Source: Betaproteobacteria bacterium
GTDB taxonomy: Bacteria > Pseudomonadota > Gammaproteobacteria > Burkholderiales > Burkholderiaceae
DNA: 8,231 nt
Assembly (NCBI GenBank): GCA_947468785.1
Contig: CANIMS010000064.1
Span: 1-8,231, forward strand
Direction of reading: 5' to 3'
The translations under genes and the position numbers were made by a program. This document shows positions 1 through 5,815 of this stretch, piece by piece (positions within the stretch are counted from its first letter, which is position 1; each line of letters opens with the position of its first letter). The notes under the pieces are model-generated. The model searched no databases and had not been told where the DNA came from. It was given only the letters and a program-made list of their open reading frames with translations.

Positions 1-323
1 AAAAAATTTGGCGTGCACCTGGAGGTAAAACCTCTCCAACCCTGATTCGGATGGGGGATATGTGTGGGTATGAGCATATGGCTTGGGCGGGAGCCGGTTT
101 TCTGGGTGACGAATTAGATTCAGATAAGCACCCTAATGACAAATTATTAGCAAAAGCAAGTAAAAGCATTGCTGATGGTGACATCACGATGGCCCACCTT
201 GGTATTTGGTCTAGAAAAGAACCTTGGGCGCCAGCTGTATTGGAGCAATTGATTGTGAATCTGAAAAATCGAGGCTTTTGTTTTGGCCTATTACCCAAAT
301 CTCAAGCAAATAAGTCAAAATAA
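1..323 (+). CDS. Polysaccharide deacetylase (NodB homology) family protein, 3' end only
   Basis: The reading frame is open from the first bases of the window, so the gene is cut off at its 5' end and its true start is not visible; the ATG at 51 lies inside the domain. Two late motifs of the NodB-type carbohydrate esterase fold can be seen: an R-x-P-x-G type motif (WRAPGG, codons at 9-26) and the closing D-I-x-x-x-H motif (DITMAH, His codon at 195-197). These are followed by the usual C-terminal helix and strand (LEQLIVNLKNRGFCF). Family members hydrolyse N- or O-acetyl groups from sugar polymers such as peptidoglycan or chitin-like glycans with a divalent metal. The metal-binding Asp-His motifs would lie upstream of the window, so substrate and activity cannot be judged. 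The stop codon is 3 nt before the next gene, which suggests one operon. I am fairly sure of the family and have no view on the substrate. Confidence 0.8.
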   Translation, partial: KIWRAPGGKTSPTLIRMGDMCGYEHMAWAGAGFLGDELDSDKHPNDKLLAKASKSIADGDITMAHLGIWSRKEPWAPAVLEQLIVNLKNRGFCFGLLPKSQANKSK

Positions 324-327
324 GTCA
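308..327 (+). repeat. Perfect 10-bp tandem direct repeat at a gene junction
   Basis: AAATAAGTCA occurs twice back to back (308-317 and 318-327). The second copy supplies the in-frame TAA stop (321-323) of the deacetylase gene, and its last base is the A of the next gene's ATG. With one copy removed the upstream frame would run on through TGG ATT TCA GTT to a TAA at 340-342, overlapping the downstream gene. Confidence 0.9.
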
Positions 328-1298
328 TGGATTTCAGTTTAATCAGCGATGCAATTGGGAATGCCTATGGGAGCATTCAGGAGTGGATCTTTGCCAATGC
401 GGTAGGGCCTTTGCTTTATCAATTGAATCTCATGCCGTTTGCAGAAGATGCATTTGACGGAATTGATTGGTTTTTGTTTGGCTGTATACAAGTCCTCTTG
501 ATCGCTTTTGTTCTCAGAGTATGGGAGCGTTTTGCACCAGCAGAGACCCAGGAGCGTTTTTCTCAATCCAGTAGGGCGGATGTCATCTACTCCTTGTTTC
601 ATCGATTAGGTATTTTTCACGGCTTACTATTTATAGCCTTATCTGGGCTTTTCTTTCAAATTGATTCTGTGCTTCATGATTTCCGCTTTGTTCGTTTGAA
701 CGTGGAATCCTGGTGGCCTGGCGTGAGCTCTATTCCGCTTGTAAGCTTTTTGATTTATTTGATCGTGCTAGATGCCGTTGATTATTTGTATCACCGCGCT
801 TCACACTCGTTTAATTGGTGGTGGCAGTTGCATACATTGCATCATAGTCAAACTGTCATGACGGCATGGTCTGATAATCGTAACCACATATTGGATGACA
901 TCATGCGTGCATCCACCTTATCTTTGGTTGCTTTATTCATTGGCGTGCCTCCAGGCCAATTTGTTCTTTTAGTCGCTCTAAGTCAATTGATACAGAGTTG
1001 GCAGCATGCCAATCTCAAAGTGAATTTAGGGGTCGCTCGTTATTTGCTCGTTTCACCGATGTATCACCGTATGCATCATGCAGTTGGCTATGGACATGAA
1101 GCCAAAGGCAAGCCTGGAGTCTTGGGAGGTTGTAATTTTGGCGTTTTGTTTCCTTGGTGGGATATGTTGCTCAAGACAGCCGTCTTTCCAGACAAGGTTT
1201 ATCCCACAGGCGTGCGAAACTTGACGGTATCGCAAAATATTTTGACGCAGCAATGGCAGGGTCTGGTTCATGCAGTACGAGAGTTCATTCCAAAATAG
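327..1298 (+). CDS. Sterol desaturase / fatty acid hydroxylase superfamily membrane protein
   Basis: A 323-residue integral-membrane protein with the histidine clusters of the di-iron fatty acid hydroxylase superfamily: HRASH (His156, His160), HTLHH (His169, His172, His173), then His187, His227, and HRMHH (His247, His250, His251) with His257 nearby. Hydrophobic stretches near residues 48-65, 95-111, 136-150 and 196-220 fit the usual arrangement, with the His clusters on the cytoplasmic side. Family members use a non-haem di-iron centre and O2 to hydroxylate or desaturate lipids, sterols or carotenoids. The substrate here cannot be told from sequence. The ATG lies 3 nt after the upstream stop and has no convincing Shine-Dalgarno sequence, so translation probably depends on coupling to the deacetylase gene. 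The family assignment is strong and the length is normal for bacterial members. Confidence 0.9.
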   Translation: MDFSLISDAIGNAYGSIQEWIFANAVGPLLYQLNLMPFAEDAFDGIDWFLFGCIQVLLIAFVLRVWERFAPAETQERFSQSSRADVIYSLFHRLGIFHGLLFIALSGLFFQIDSVLHDFRFVRLNVESWWPGVSSIPLVSFLIYLIVLDAVDYLYHRASHSFNWWWQLHTLHHSQTVMTAWSDNRNHILDDIMRASTLSLVALFIGVPPGQFVLLVALSQLIQSWQHANLKVNLGVARYLLVSPMYHRMHHAVGYGHEAKGKPGVLGGCNFGVLFPWWDMLLKTAVFPDKVYPTGVRNLTVSQNILTQQWQGLVHAVREFIPK

Positions 1299-1318
1299 AC
1301 TTGCAGCGATGCGGGTAT

Positions 1319-1324
1319 AAGGAG
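1319..1324 (+). promoter_or_regulatory. Ribosome binding site for the EI24-family gene
   Basis: AAGGAG lies 4 nt before the ATG at 1329. This is a good Shine-Dalgarno match and supports that start over any internal one. Confidence 0.7.
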
Positions 1325-1328
1325 TTAC

Positions 1329-2198
1329 ATGGTTGGTTTACAGCAAGTATTGAAGTCTTTTGGTTTAGCCTTAGTGGGCACTATGCACCCAAGGATGCTC
1401 TGGCTTAGCTTGCGTCCCTTTTTAATCGTGTCTGTACTGTGGGGCTGCCTGATTTGGCTCACTTGGACCCCAGCTCTAGAAGCCCTTAGCATCTTCTTGA
1501 CCACATCAATCTTTACTAGCTGGATACAAGAAGGTTTAATTTGGGCTGGTTTTGAGAATGCGCGGGCATGGATTGCCCCTTTATTTTTTGTCATGCTGAT
1601 TATTCCCTTAATCACCATTAGCTTGCTAGTGTTTATCGCTTTTTCGACGGTGCCTTCTATTGTGAATATGGTTGCTAAGCAAGCAGCCTATCAAGACCTA
1701 GAATGCAAAAGAGGTGGCGGTATCTTTGGTAGCTTGATTTACACGCTGTGGTCTGCATTAATTTGTTTGGCTCTAGTAATGTTGACTCTGCCAGTATGGT
1801 GGATTCCTCCTTTAGTGGCAGTATTGCCGCCATTACTATGGGGTTGGTTGACGATGCGCCTGATGTCATATGATGTTCTCGCTCAGCATGCGAGTTCTGA
1901 AGAGCGCGATCTCTTGCTGGAAAAGTATCGCTGGCCACTACTCACAATGGGTATTGCTTCAGGCATGCTCGGTGCTGTTCCTACCTTCTTCTGGGCAACT
2001 TCTGCATTAGCCTTGATTTTGTTTCCGATTGTGAGCTTTGTTGCCCTGTGGATTTACTCCCTCATTTTTGTTTTTGCCGCTTTGTGGTTTAGTCATTTTT
2101 TATTAGATGCTTTAAAAGAACTCAGACAAGAAGAGTTGCAAAAAGCGCTGACTGTAGAAAGTCGTGTAGTAGATATGGAGCTTCCGTACCATGGTTGA
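1329..2198 (+). CDS. EI24 / CysZ-type multi-pass membrane protein
   Basis: A 289-residue hydrophobic protein with about six predicted membrane segments (near residues 31-47, 84-107, 134-155, 158-176, 205-232 and 236-258) and a charged C-terminal tail (LKELRQEEL). The N-terminal region (LKSFGLALVGTMHPRMLWLSLRPFL) and the segment ending in the polar stretch MRLMSYDVLAQHAS resemble the bacterial branch of the EI24 family (Pfam EI24), which includes the CysZ sulfate-uptake proteins. No sulfate-assimilation genes are nearby, so a CysZ function should not be assumed. A clear AAGGAG sequence precedes the ATG. The last 8 nt overlap the next gene, implying translational coupling. Family membership is judged from overall pattern rather than from a catalytic motif. 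Confidence 0.75.
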   Translation: MVGLQQVLKSFGLALVGTMHPRMLWLSLRPFLIVSVLWGCLIWLTWTPALEALSIFLTTSIFTSWIQEGLIWAGFENARAWIAPLFFVMLIIPLITISLLVFIAFSTVPSIVNMVAKQAAYQDLECKRGGGIFGSLIYTLWSALICLALVMLTLPVWWIPPLVAVLPPLLWGWLTMRLMSYDVLAQHASSEERDLLLEKYRWPLLTMGIASGMLGAVPTFFWATSALALILFPIVSFVALWIYSLIFVFAALWFSHFLLDALKELRQEELQKALTVESRVVDMELPYHG

Positions 2199-3045
2199 TG
2201 CATTAAAAAAAGTGGAGATCACTGAACCCGCAAGAACTGCTCGTCGTTTTGGTTTGATCGTGATTGGCGATGAGATTTTGTCAGGGCGCCGACAAGATAA
2301 ACATATGAGTAAGCTGATTGAGTTACTCAATGAGCGAGGGCTTAGTTTATCGTGGGCAAAATATGTGGCGGATGATCCTGATCAAATTACAGCAACCCTT
2401 AAAGCAAGCTTTGCTAGTGGCGATGTTGTTTTTAGTACTGGCGGGATTGGAGCGACACCCGATGATCACACGCGTCAGTGTGCAGCACTCGCGCTAGGAA
2501 CCAAAACTGAATTGCATCCCACTGCAAGAGAGTTGATTGCAGGACGCATTCAGTCAACGGCAGAGGGCGATCCCATTAAAGCCGATCTCAATACGCCTGA
2601 GAATCAGCATCGTTTCAAGATGGGTGAATTTCCGCTTGGAAGTGAAATCATCCCCAATCCCTACAATCAAATTCCTGGTTTTCGGATTAAAGAGCATCAC
2701 TTTGTGCCAGGCTTTCCAGTGATGGCGGCCCCGATGATGGCATGGAGCCTAGACACCCATTACAAGGATCTCTTTCATCAAGAAAATTGGGCTGAACAAA
2801 GCTTCATTGTTCCCAAGGGTATTGAATCGACCCTGACTCCCCTAATGGAGCGTATCGAGGCCAGCTTTCCGGGTGTAAAGGTATTCAGTCTGCCATCTGT
2901 GGGGGATTCCTCAAGGGGTGGCGTTTATGCTGAGCGCCACATCGAATTGGGTATTAAAGGCAATGCTAATTTGCTGGAAAGCGCTTGGTCTGCTTTACGT
3001 ACCGGTACCCAAGACCTGGGTTACGAAATACACGATATCACCTAG
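2191..3045 (+). CDS. MoCF-domain protein (stand-alone CinA N-terminal type, COG1058-like)
   Basis: A 284-residue cytosolic protein with the MoaB/Mog-type fold found in the N-terminal half of CinA. Motifs in order are GDEILSG (residues 26-32), the nucleotide/molybdopterin-binding loop STGGIGATPDDHT (82-94; the common form is TTGGLGPTxDDxT), a segment around PLGSEIIPNPYNQIPGF (148-164), and the VPGFPVM turn (172-178). The C-terminal nicotinamide-nucleotide amidase domain of full-length CinA is absent, so this is the short form often annotated as competence/damage-inducible protein A. The sequence does not show any role in competence. The COG1058 domain has been linked to hydrolysis of ADP-ribose-type nucleotides in some bacteria, but that is not demonstrated for this protein. 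The start overlaps the upstream gene by 8 nt, with GGAG at 2177-2180 as a rather distant ribosome binding site. Confidence 0.85.
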   Translation: MVDALKKVEITEPARTARRFGLIVIGDEILSGRRQDKHMSKLIELLNERGLSLSWAKYVADDPDQITATLKASFASGDVVFSTGGIGATPDDHTRQCAALALGTKTELHPTARELIAGRIQSTAEGDPIKADLNTPENQHRFKMGEFPLGSEIIPNPYNQIPGFRIKEHHFVPGFPVMAAPMMAWSLDTHYKDLFHQENWAEQSFIVPKGIESTLTPLMERIEASFPGVKVFSLPSVGDSSRGGVYAERHIELGIKGNANLLESAWSALRTGTQDLGYEIHDIT

Positions 3046-3049
3046 ACCA

Positions 3050-3074
3050 TATTTGCACTATATTGGTGCAAATA
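3050..3074 (+). promoter_or_regulatory. NtrC-type operator 1 upstream of glnA
   Basis: A perfect inverted repeat with 9-bp arms, TATTTGCAC and GTGCAAATA, and a 7-nt centre. Its core, TGCACT-ATATT-GGTGCA (3054-3070), matches the established NtrC consensus TGCACY-N5-RGTGCA in every specified position. It starts just after the stop codon of the upstream gene and lies about 190 bp before the glnA start. Finding ntrB and ntrC in the same operon strongly supports the assignment. Confidence 0.85.
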
Positions 3075-3105
3075 TACGGTTTTCTGGCCTTATCAGGGGT
3101 ATTTG

Positions 3106-3122
3106 GGCACTTAAACAGTGCA
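3106..3122 (+). promoter_or_regulatory. NtrC-type operator 2 upstream of glnA
   Basis: GGCACT-TAAAC-AGTGCA matches the NtrC consensus TGCACY-N5-RGTGCA except for the first base. The inner arms GCACT and AGTGC are perfectly complementary. Its centre (3114) is 52 bp from the centre of operator 1 (3062), about five helical turns, so two NtrC dimers would sit on the same face of the DNA. Confidence 0.7.
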
Positions 3123-3127
3123 ATAAT
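3119..3127 (+). promoter_or_regulatory. Possible sigma-70 extended -10 promoter for glnA
   Basis: TGCAATAAT reads as an extended -10 element (TG-N-AATAAT, one mismatch to TATAAT). No good -35 hexamer is visible at 16-18 bp. It overlaps the right half of operator 2, so NtrC bound there would block it, much as NtrC covers glnAp1 in E. coli. This rests on motif reading alone. Confidence 0.35.
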
Positions 3128-3170
3128 GACTGTTCCCATTTGTTTGCTTCAGTAAATTACATACATCCAT

Positions 3171-3187
3171 TAGGCATGTTTGGTGCC
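3171..3187 (+). promoter_or_regulatory. Weak sigma-54-like -24/-12 element upstream of glnA
   Basis: TAGGCATGTTTGGTGCC has GG (3173-3174) and GC (3185-3186) at the required 10-bp separation, but it departs from TGGCACG-N4-TTGCW at several other positions. If used, transcription would start near 3198, placing the NtrC operators near -136 and -84, sensible enhancer positions. The same bases include a short palindrome (AGGCA...TGCCT, 3172-3188), so the match may be coincidental. Confidence 0.35.
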
Positions 3188-3238
3188 TGGAATGAACAAG
3201 GGTGTATGCCTTAAGTTTAAATTCCGAATTTAGTTAAT

Positions 3239-3245
3239 AGAGGAG
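3239..3245 (+). promoter_or_regulatory. Strong ribosome binding site of glnA
   Basis: AGAGGAG lies 6 nt before the glnA ATG. It is one of the best Shine-Dalgarno matches in the window, as expected for a highly expressed gene. Confidence 0.8.
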
Positions 3246-3251
3246 ATTTGC

Positions 3252-4667
3252 ATGACGAAGACCGTCGCTGATGTGATGAAGTTAGTAAAAGAGAAAGAAT
3301 GTACTTTCGTTGATTTCCGCTTTGTAGATACAAAGGGTAAAGAGCAACACACAACAGTACCTATTTCTGCTTTTGACGAAGACAAATTTGAGAGCGGTCA
3401 TGCATTTGACGGTTCTTCTATTGCTGGTTGGAAGGGTATTGAAGCCTCTGACATGTTGCTCAAACCAGATCCAACAGCTGCTTATATTGATCCATTCTAT
3501 GAAGAGCCAACTTTGGTTCTCACATGTGACGTTATCGAGCCAGCTGATGGTAAAGGTTATGACCGCGATCCACGTTCTATTGCAAAACGCGCAGAAGCGT
3601 ATTTGAAGAGCACTGGTTTAGGCGATGCTGCTTACTTTGGTCCAGAGCCAGAATTCTTTATTTTTGACGGCGTTCGTTGGGGTGCCGACATGCAGGGTTG
3701 CTTCGTGAAGATTGATTCCGAAGAAGCTCCATGGTCCTCCTCAAAAGAAATCGAAGGCGGCAATACTGGTCACCGTCCAGGTAAGAAGGGTGGTTATTTC
3801 CCAGTTGCTCCAGTCGATACATTCCAAGATATGCGTTCTGAAATGTGCTTGATTCTCGAATCATTAGGCATTCCAGTTGAAGTGCATCACCATGAAGTTG
3901 CTGGTCAAGGCCAAAATGAATTAGGTACCAAGTTCAGCACATTAGTTCAGCGCGCTGACTGGACCATTTGGCAGAAATACGTTGTACATAACGTTGCTCA
4001 TGCTTATGGCAAGACAGCAACCTTTATGCCTAAGCCTGTAGTTGGCGATAACGGTTCTGGTATGCACGTTCACCAATCTATTTGGAAGAATGGCGAGAAC
4101 TTATTTGCAGGTAATGGTTATGCTGGTTTATCTGAATTCGCCTTGTTCTACATCGGCGGCATCATCAAGCATGCTAAGGCATTGAATGCAATTACTAATC
4201 CGGGTACAAACTCATACAAGCGTTTGGTTCCAGGCTTTGAGGCTCCTGTGAAGTTAGCTTACTCAGCACGTAACCGTTCTGCTTCGATTCGTATTCCACA
4301 TGTTCCAAATCCTAAGGGTCGTCGTATTGAGACGCGTTTCCCAGATCCATTGGCTAACCCATACCTCTGCTTCTCAGCATTGATGATGGCTGGCTTGGAT
4401 GGCGTACAGAATAAGATTCACCCAGGTGAAGCTGCTGATAAGAATCTGTATGACTTGCCACCAGAAGAAGATGCAAAGATCCCAACCGTTTGCGCAAGCT
4501 TAGAAGAAGCATTGGCTGCCTTGGAGAAGGATCATGAGTTCTTGACTCGCGGCGGAGTATTTACAGAGTCTATGCTTGATGCTTATATCAATTTGAAGAT
4601 GGAAGATGTCACACGTTTCCGTATGACAACCCATCCAATCGAATTTGATATGTACTACTCCCTGTAA
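3252..4667 (+). CDS. glnA: Glutamine synthetase, type I (GSI-beta)
   Basis: ATP-dependent ligation of ammonium to glutamate, the main entry of ammonium into metabolism; the enzyme is a cytosolic dodecamer. The 471-residue length is that of the enterobacterial-type GSI-beta enzyme. Visible landmarks, numbered about 3 above E. coli, are the Asp53 loop FDGSSIAGW (52-60), metal-binding EPE (132-134), [11 protein letters not shown] (213-223), the ATP-binding signature [16 protein letters not shown] (261-276), the Glu330 flap (VPGFEAPV, 326-333), NRSASIRIP (341-349), and the adenylylation site Tyr400 in NLYDLPPEE. The intact Tyr400 implies control by GlnE adenylylation, with that gene elsewhere in the genome. 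NtrC-type operators upstream imply transcriptional control by nitrogen status. ntrB starts 14 nt after the stop codon, with an intrinsic terminator just inside it. The identification is essentially certain. Confidence 0.99.
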   Translation: MTKTVADVMKLVKEKECTFVDFRFVDTKGKEQHTTVPISAFDEDKFESGHAFDGSSIAGWKGIEASDMLLKPDPTAAYIDPFYEEPTLVLTCDVIEPADGKGYDRDPRSIAKRAEAYLKSTGLGDAAYFGPEPEFFIFDGVRWGADMQGCFVKIDSEEAPWSSSKEIEGGNTGHRPGKKGGYFPVAPVDTFQDMRSEMCLILESLGIPVEVHHHEVAGQGQNELGTKFSTLVQRADWTIWQKYVVHNVAHAYGKTATFMPKPVVGDNGSGMHVHQSIWKNGENLFAGNGYAGLSEFALFYIGGIIKHAKALNAITNPGTNSYKRLVPGFEAPVKLAYSARNRSASIRIPHVPNPKGRRIETRFPDPLANPYLCFSALMMAGLDGVQNKIHPGEAADKNLYDLPPEEDAKIPTVCASLEEALAALEKDHEFLTRGGVFTESMLDAYINLKMEDVTRFRMTTHPIEFDMYYSL

Positions 4668-4670
4668 GCG

Positions 4671-4684
4671 AAGGATAGAACTTG
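4671..4684 (+). promoter_or_regulatory. Ribosome binding site and TTG start that fix the ntrB N-terminus
   Basis: AAGGA (4671-4675) lies 6 nt before the TTG at 4682. An in-frame TAG at 4676-4678 rules out any earlier start. The first in-frame ATG (4760) has no ribosome binding site and would remove the first helix of the PAS domain, so the TTG is preferred. Confidence 0.7.
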
Positions 4685-5815
4685 AGCGCAGGACTGTTGC
4701 GCAATTCGTTCAAGGGAGCAGCTACGGCTGCTCCTTTTTTTCCGACATTGCTAGATCAGATGCCCAATGCCATCGTGGTATTTGAGGCAGAAGGCCATCA
4801 ATTGGTTTATGTGAATCCTGCTGCGGAAGCGGCTTTGGATCTTTCGCGTAAATCACTTGAAGGACAGTCTTTGCACGACTTATTCGGCGATAACAATGCT
4901 TTGAATTCCATGGTTGATGAGGTCAAACTTGGCCATGCTGCAGCCCAACGTCAAGAAATGGTGCTGCATTCTTTGCCTGGCAGTATTCATCAGGACTCAA
5001 TCCCTGCTCATGTAGTGATTGCGCCTTTAGAGGATCCCTCGCTGATGATGATGGAGTGGTTTCCAATTGACCAGCAGTTAAGAAGTGAGCGTGACGAACG
5101 TGTGACACAGCAGGTAGAGGCAAATAAGCAGTTAATGCGTAATTTAGCCCATGAAATTAAGAACCCCTTGGGTGGTATTCGTGGTGCTGCTCAGCTATTA
5201 GAGTACGAGTTGCCCGAGAAAGGTTTACGGGAATATACGCAAGTCATTATTAAAGAGTCTGATCGTTTGCAGACCTTGGTTGATCGCTTGTTAGCCCCAC
5301 ATCGTAAAGCCCACGTAATGGAGTCTTTTAATGTGCATGAGACTTTAGAGCGAGTGCGAAGTCTAGTCTTAGCGGAGTTCCCTAAGGGACTCAGAATTAT
5401 TCGCAACTACGACACCAGCTTGCCAGATATCTTGGGTGATCGTGAGCAACTTATTCAGGCGGTCCTGAACATTGTGCATAACGCAGCACAAGCGCTTTCT
5501 GAAGAGATTCGCTTAGGTGCTGCACAAATCGAACTCAAAACCCGTATCGCAAGATCTGTCACGATATCAAAACAGCGCTACAAGCTCGCAATGGATCTTC
5601 ATGTAATTGATAACGGGCCTGGTATTCCAGAAGATATTAGTGAGCGCATCTTCTTCCCACTCGTATCAGGCAGGGAAGGCGGTAGTGGCTTAGGGCTCAC
5701 CTTGGCCCAAACTTTTGTTCAACAACACCAGGGATTTATCGCCTGTGATAGCCGTCCTGGGCGCACCGATTTTCATATTCAAATTCCATACCGTAGGCAG
5801 GAGAAAAACTCATGA
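4682..5815 (+). CDS. ntrB: Nitrogen regulation sensor histidine kinase NtrB
   Basis: A 377-residue soluble kinase/phosphatase (GlnL) that controls NtrC phosphorylation in response to PII. It has no membrane segments. An N-terminal PAS domain covers about residues 20-125, followed by a HisKA dimerisation domain with the H-box NLAHEIKNPLGGIRGAAQLL (phospho-acceptor His157). The HATPase domain has an N-box (VLNIVHNAAQAL, Asn267), G1 box (VIDNGPGIP, 308-316), F-box (ERIFFPLVSGR, 321-331) and G2 box (GGSGLGLTLA, 333-342). All catalytic boxes look intact. The start is TTG, chosen because an upstream in-frame stop and a good ribosome binding site leave little choice. Codons 11-20 (KGAATAAPFF) are encoded by an intrinsic terminator hairpin and its T-tract, which is odd and probably regulatory. 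The 3' end overlaps ntrC by 4 nt (ATGA), so the kinase and regulator are translationally coupled. Confidence 0.96.
   Translation: MSAGLLRNSFKGAATAAPFFPTLLDQMPNAIVVFEAEGHQLVYVNPAAEAALDLSRKSLEGQSLHDLFGDNNALNSMVDEVKLGHAAAQRQEMVLHSLPGSIHQDSIPAHVVIAPLEDPSLMMMEWFPIDQQLRSERDERVTQQVEANKQLMRNLAHEIKNPLGGIRGAAQLLEYELPEKGLREYTQVIIKESDRLQTLVDRLLAPHRKAHVMESFNVHETLERVRSLVLAEFPKGLRIIRNYDTSLPDILGDREQLIQAVLNIVHNAAQALSEEIRLGAAQIELKTRIARSVTISKQRYKLAMDLHVIDNGPGIPEDISERIFFPLVSGREGGSGLGLTLAQTFVQQHQGFIACDSRPGRTDFHIQIPYRRQEKNS
4712..4741 (+). terminator. Intrinsic terminator of glnA embedded in the 5' coding region of ntrB
   Basis: GGAGCAGC (4715-4722) and GCTGCTCC (4727-4734) form a perfect 8-bp GC-rich stem. The loop is TACG closed by C-G, an extra-stable UNCG tetraloop in RNA. 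Seven T's follow directly (4735-4741), and AAG (4712-4714) can extend the stem by pairing into the T-tract. The stem begins 47 nt after the glnA stop. It has every feature of a rho-independent terminator, yet lies in codons 11-20 of ntrB. Confidence 0.88.
5799..5803 (+). promoter_or_regulatory. Ribosome binding site for ntrC inside the end of ntrB
   Basis: AGGAG lies 8 nt before the ntrC ATG, in the last codons of ntrB. This gives ntrC its own initiation signal in addition to stop-start coupling through ATGA. Confidence 0.7.

Noticed and set aside
339..602. Minus-strand open frame of 87 codons opposite the desaturase gene
   Set aside because: It lies wholly inside a well-supported gene with conserved motifs, shows no recognisable domain, and is one of several similar shadow frames.
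1329..2198. Calling the EI24-family gene cysZ (sulfate permease)
   Set aside because: It shares the family fold pattern, but no sulfur-assimilation neighbours or specific residues support sulfate transport.
3050..3074. The strong inverted repeat after the MoCF gene as a transcription terminator
   Set aside because: The arms are partly AT-rich and no T-tract follows (the next bases are CGGTTTTC). The core matches the NtrC operator consensus, which explains it better.
3104..3122. TTGGGCAC...GTGCA as a sigma-54 promoter
   Set aside because: The GC of the -12 element is two bases too far from the GG of the -24 element. The sequence is better explained as a near-consensus NtrC operator.
2918..3214. 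A 98-codon open frame crossing the end of the MoCF gene into the glnA control region
   Set aside because: It overlaps the MoCF gene in another frame and then runs through both NtrC operators. Its composition is not protein-like and it has no ribosome binding site.
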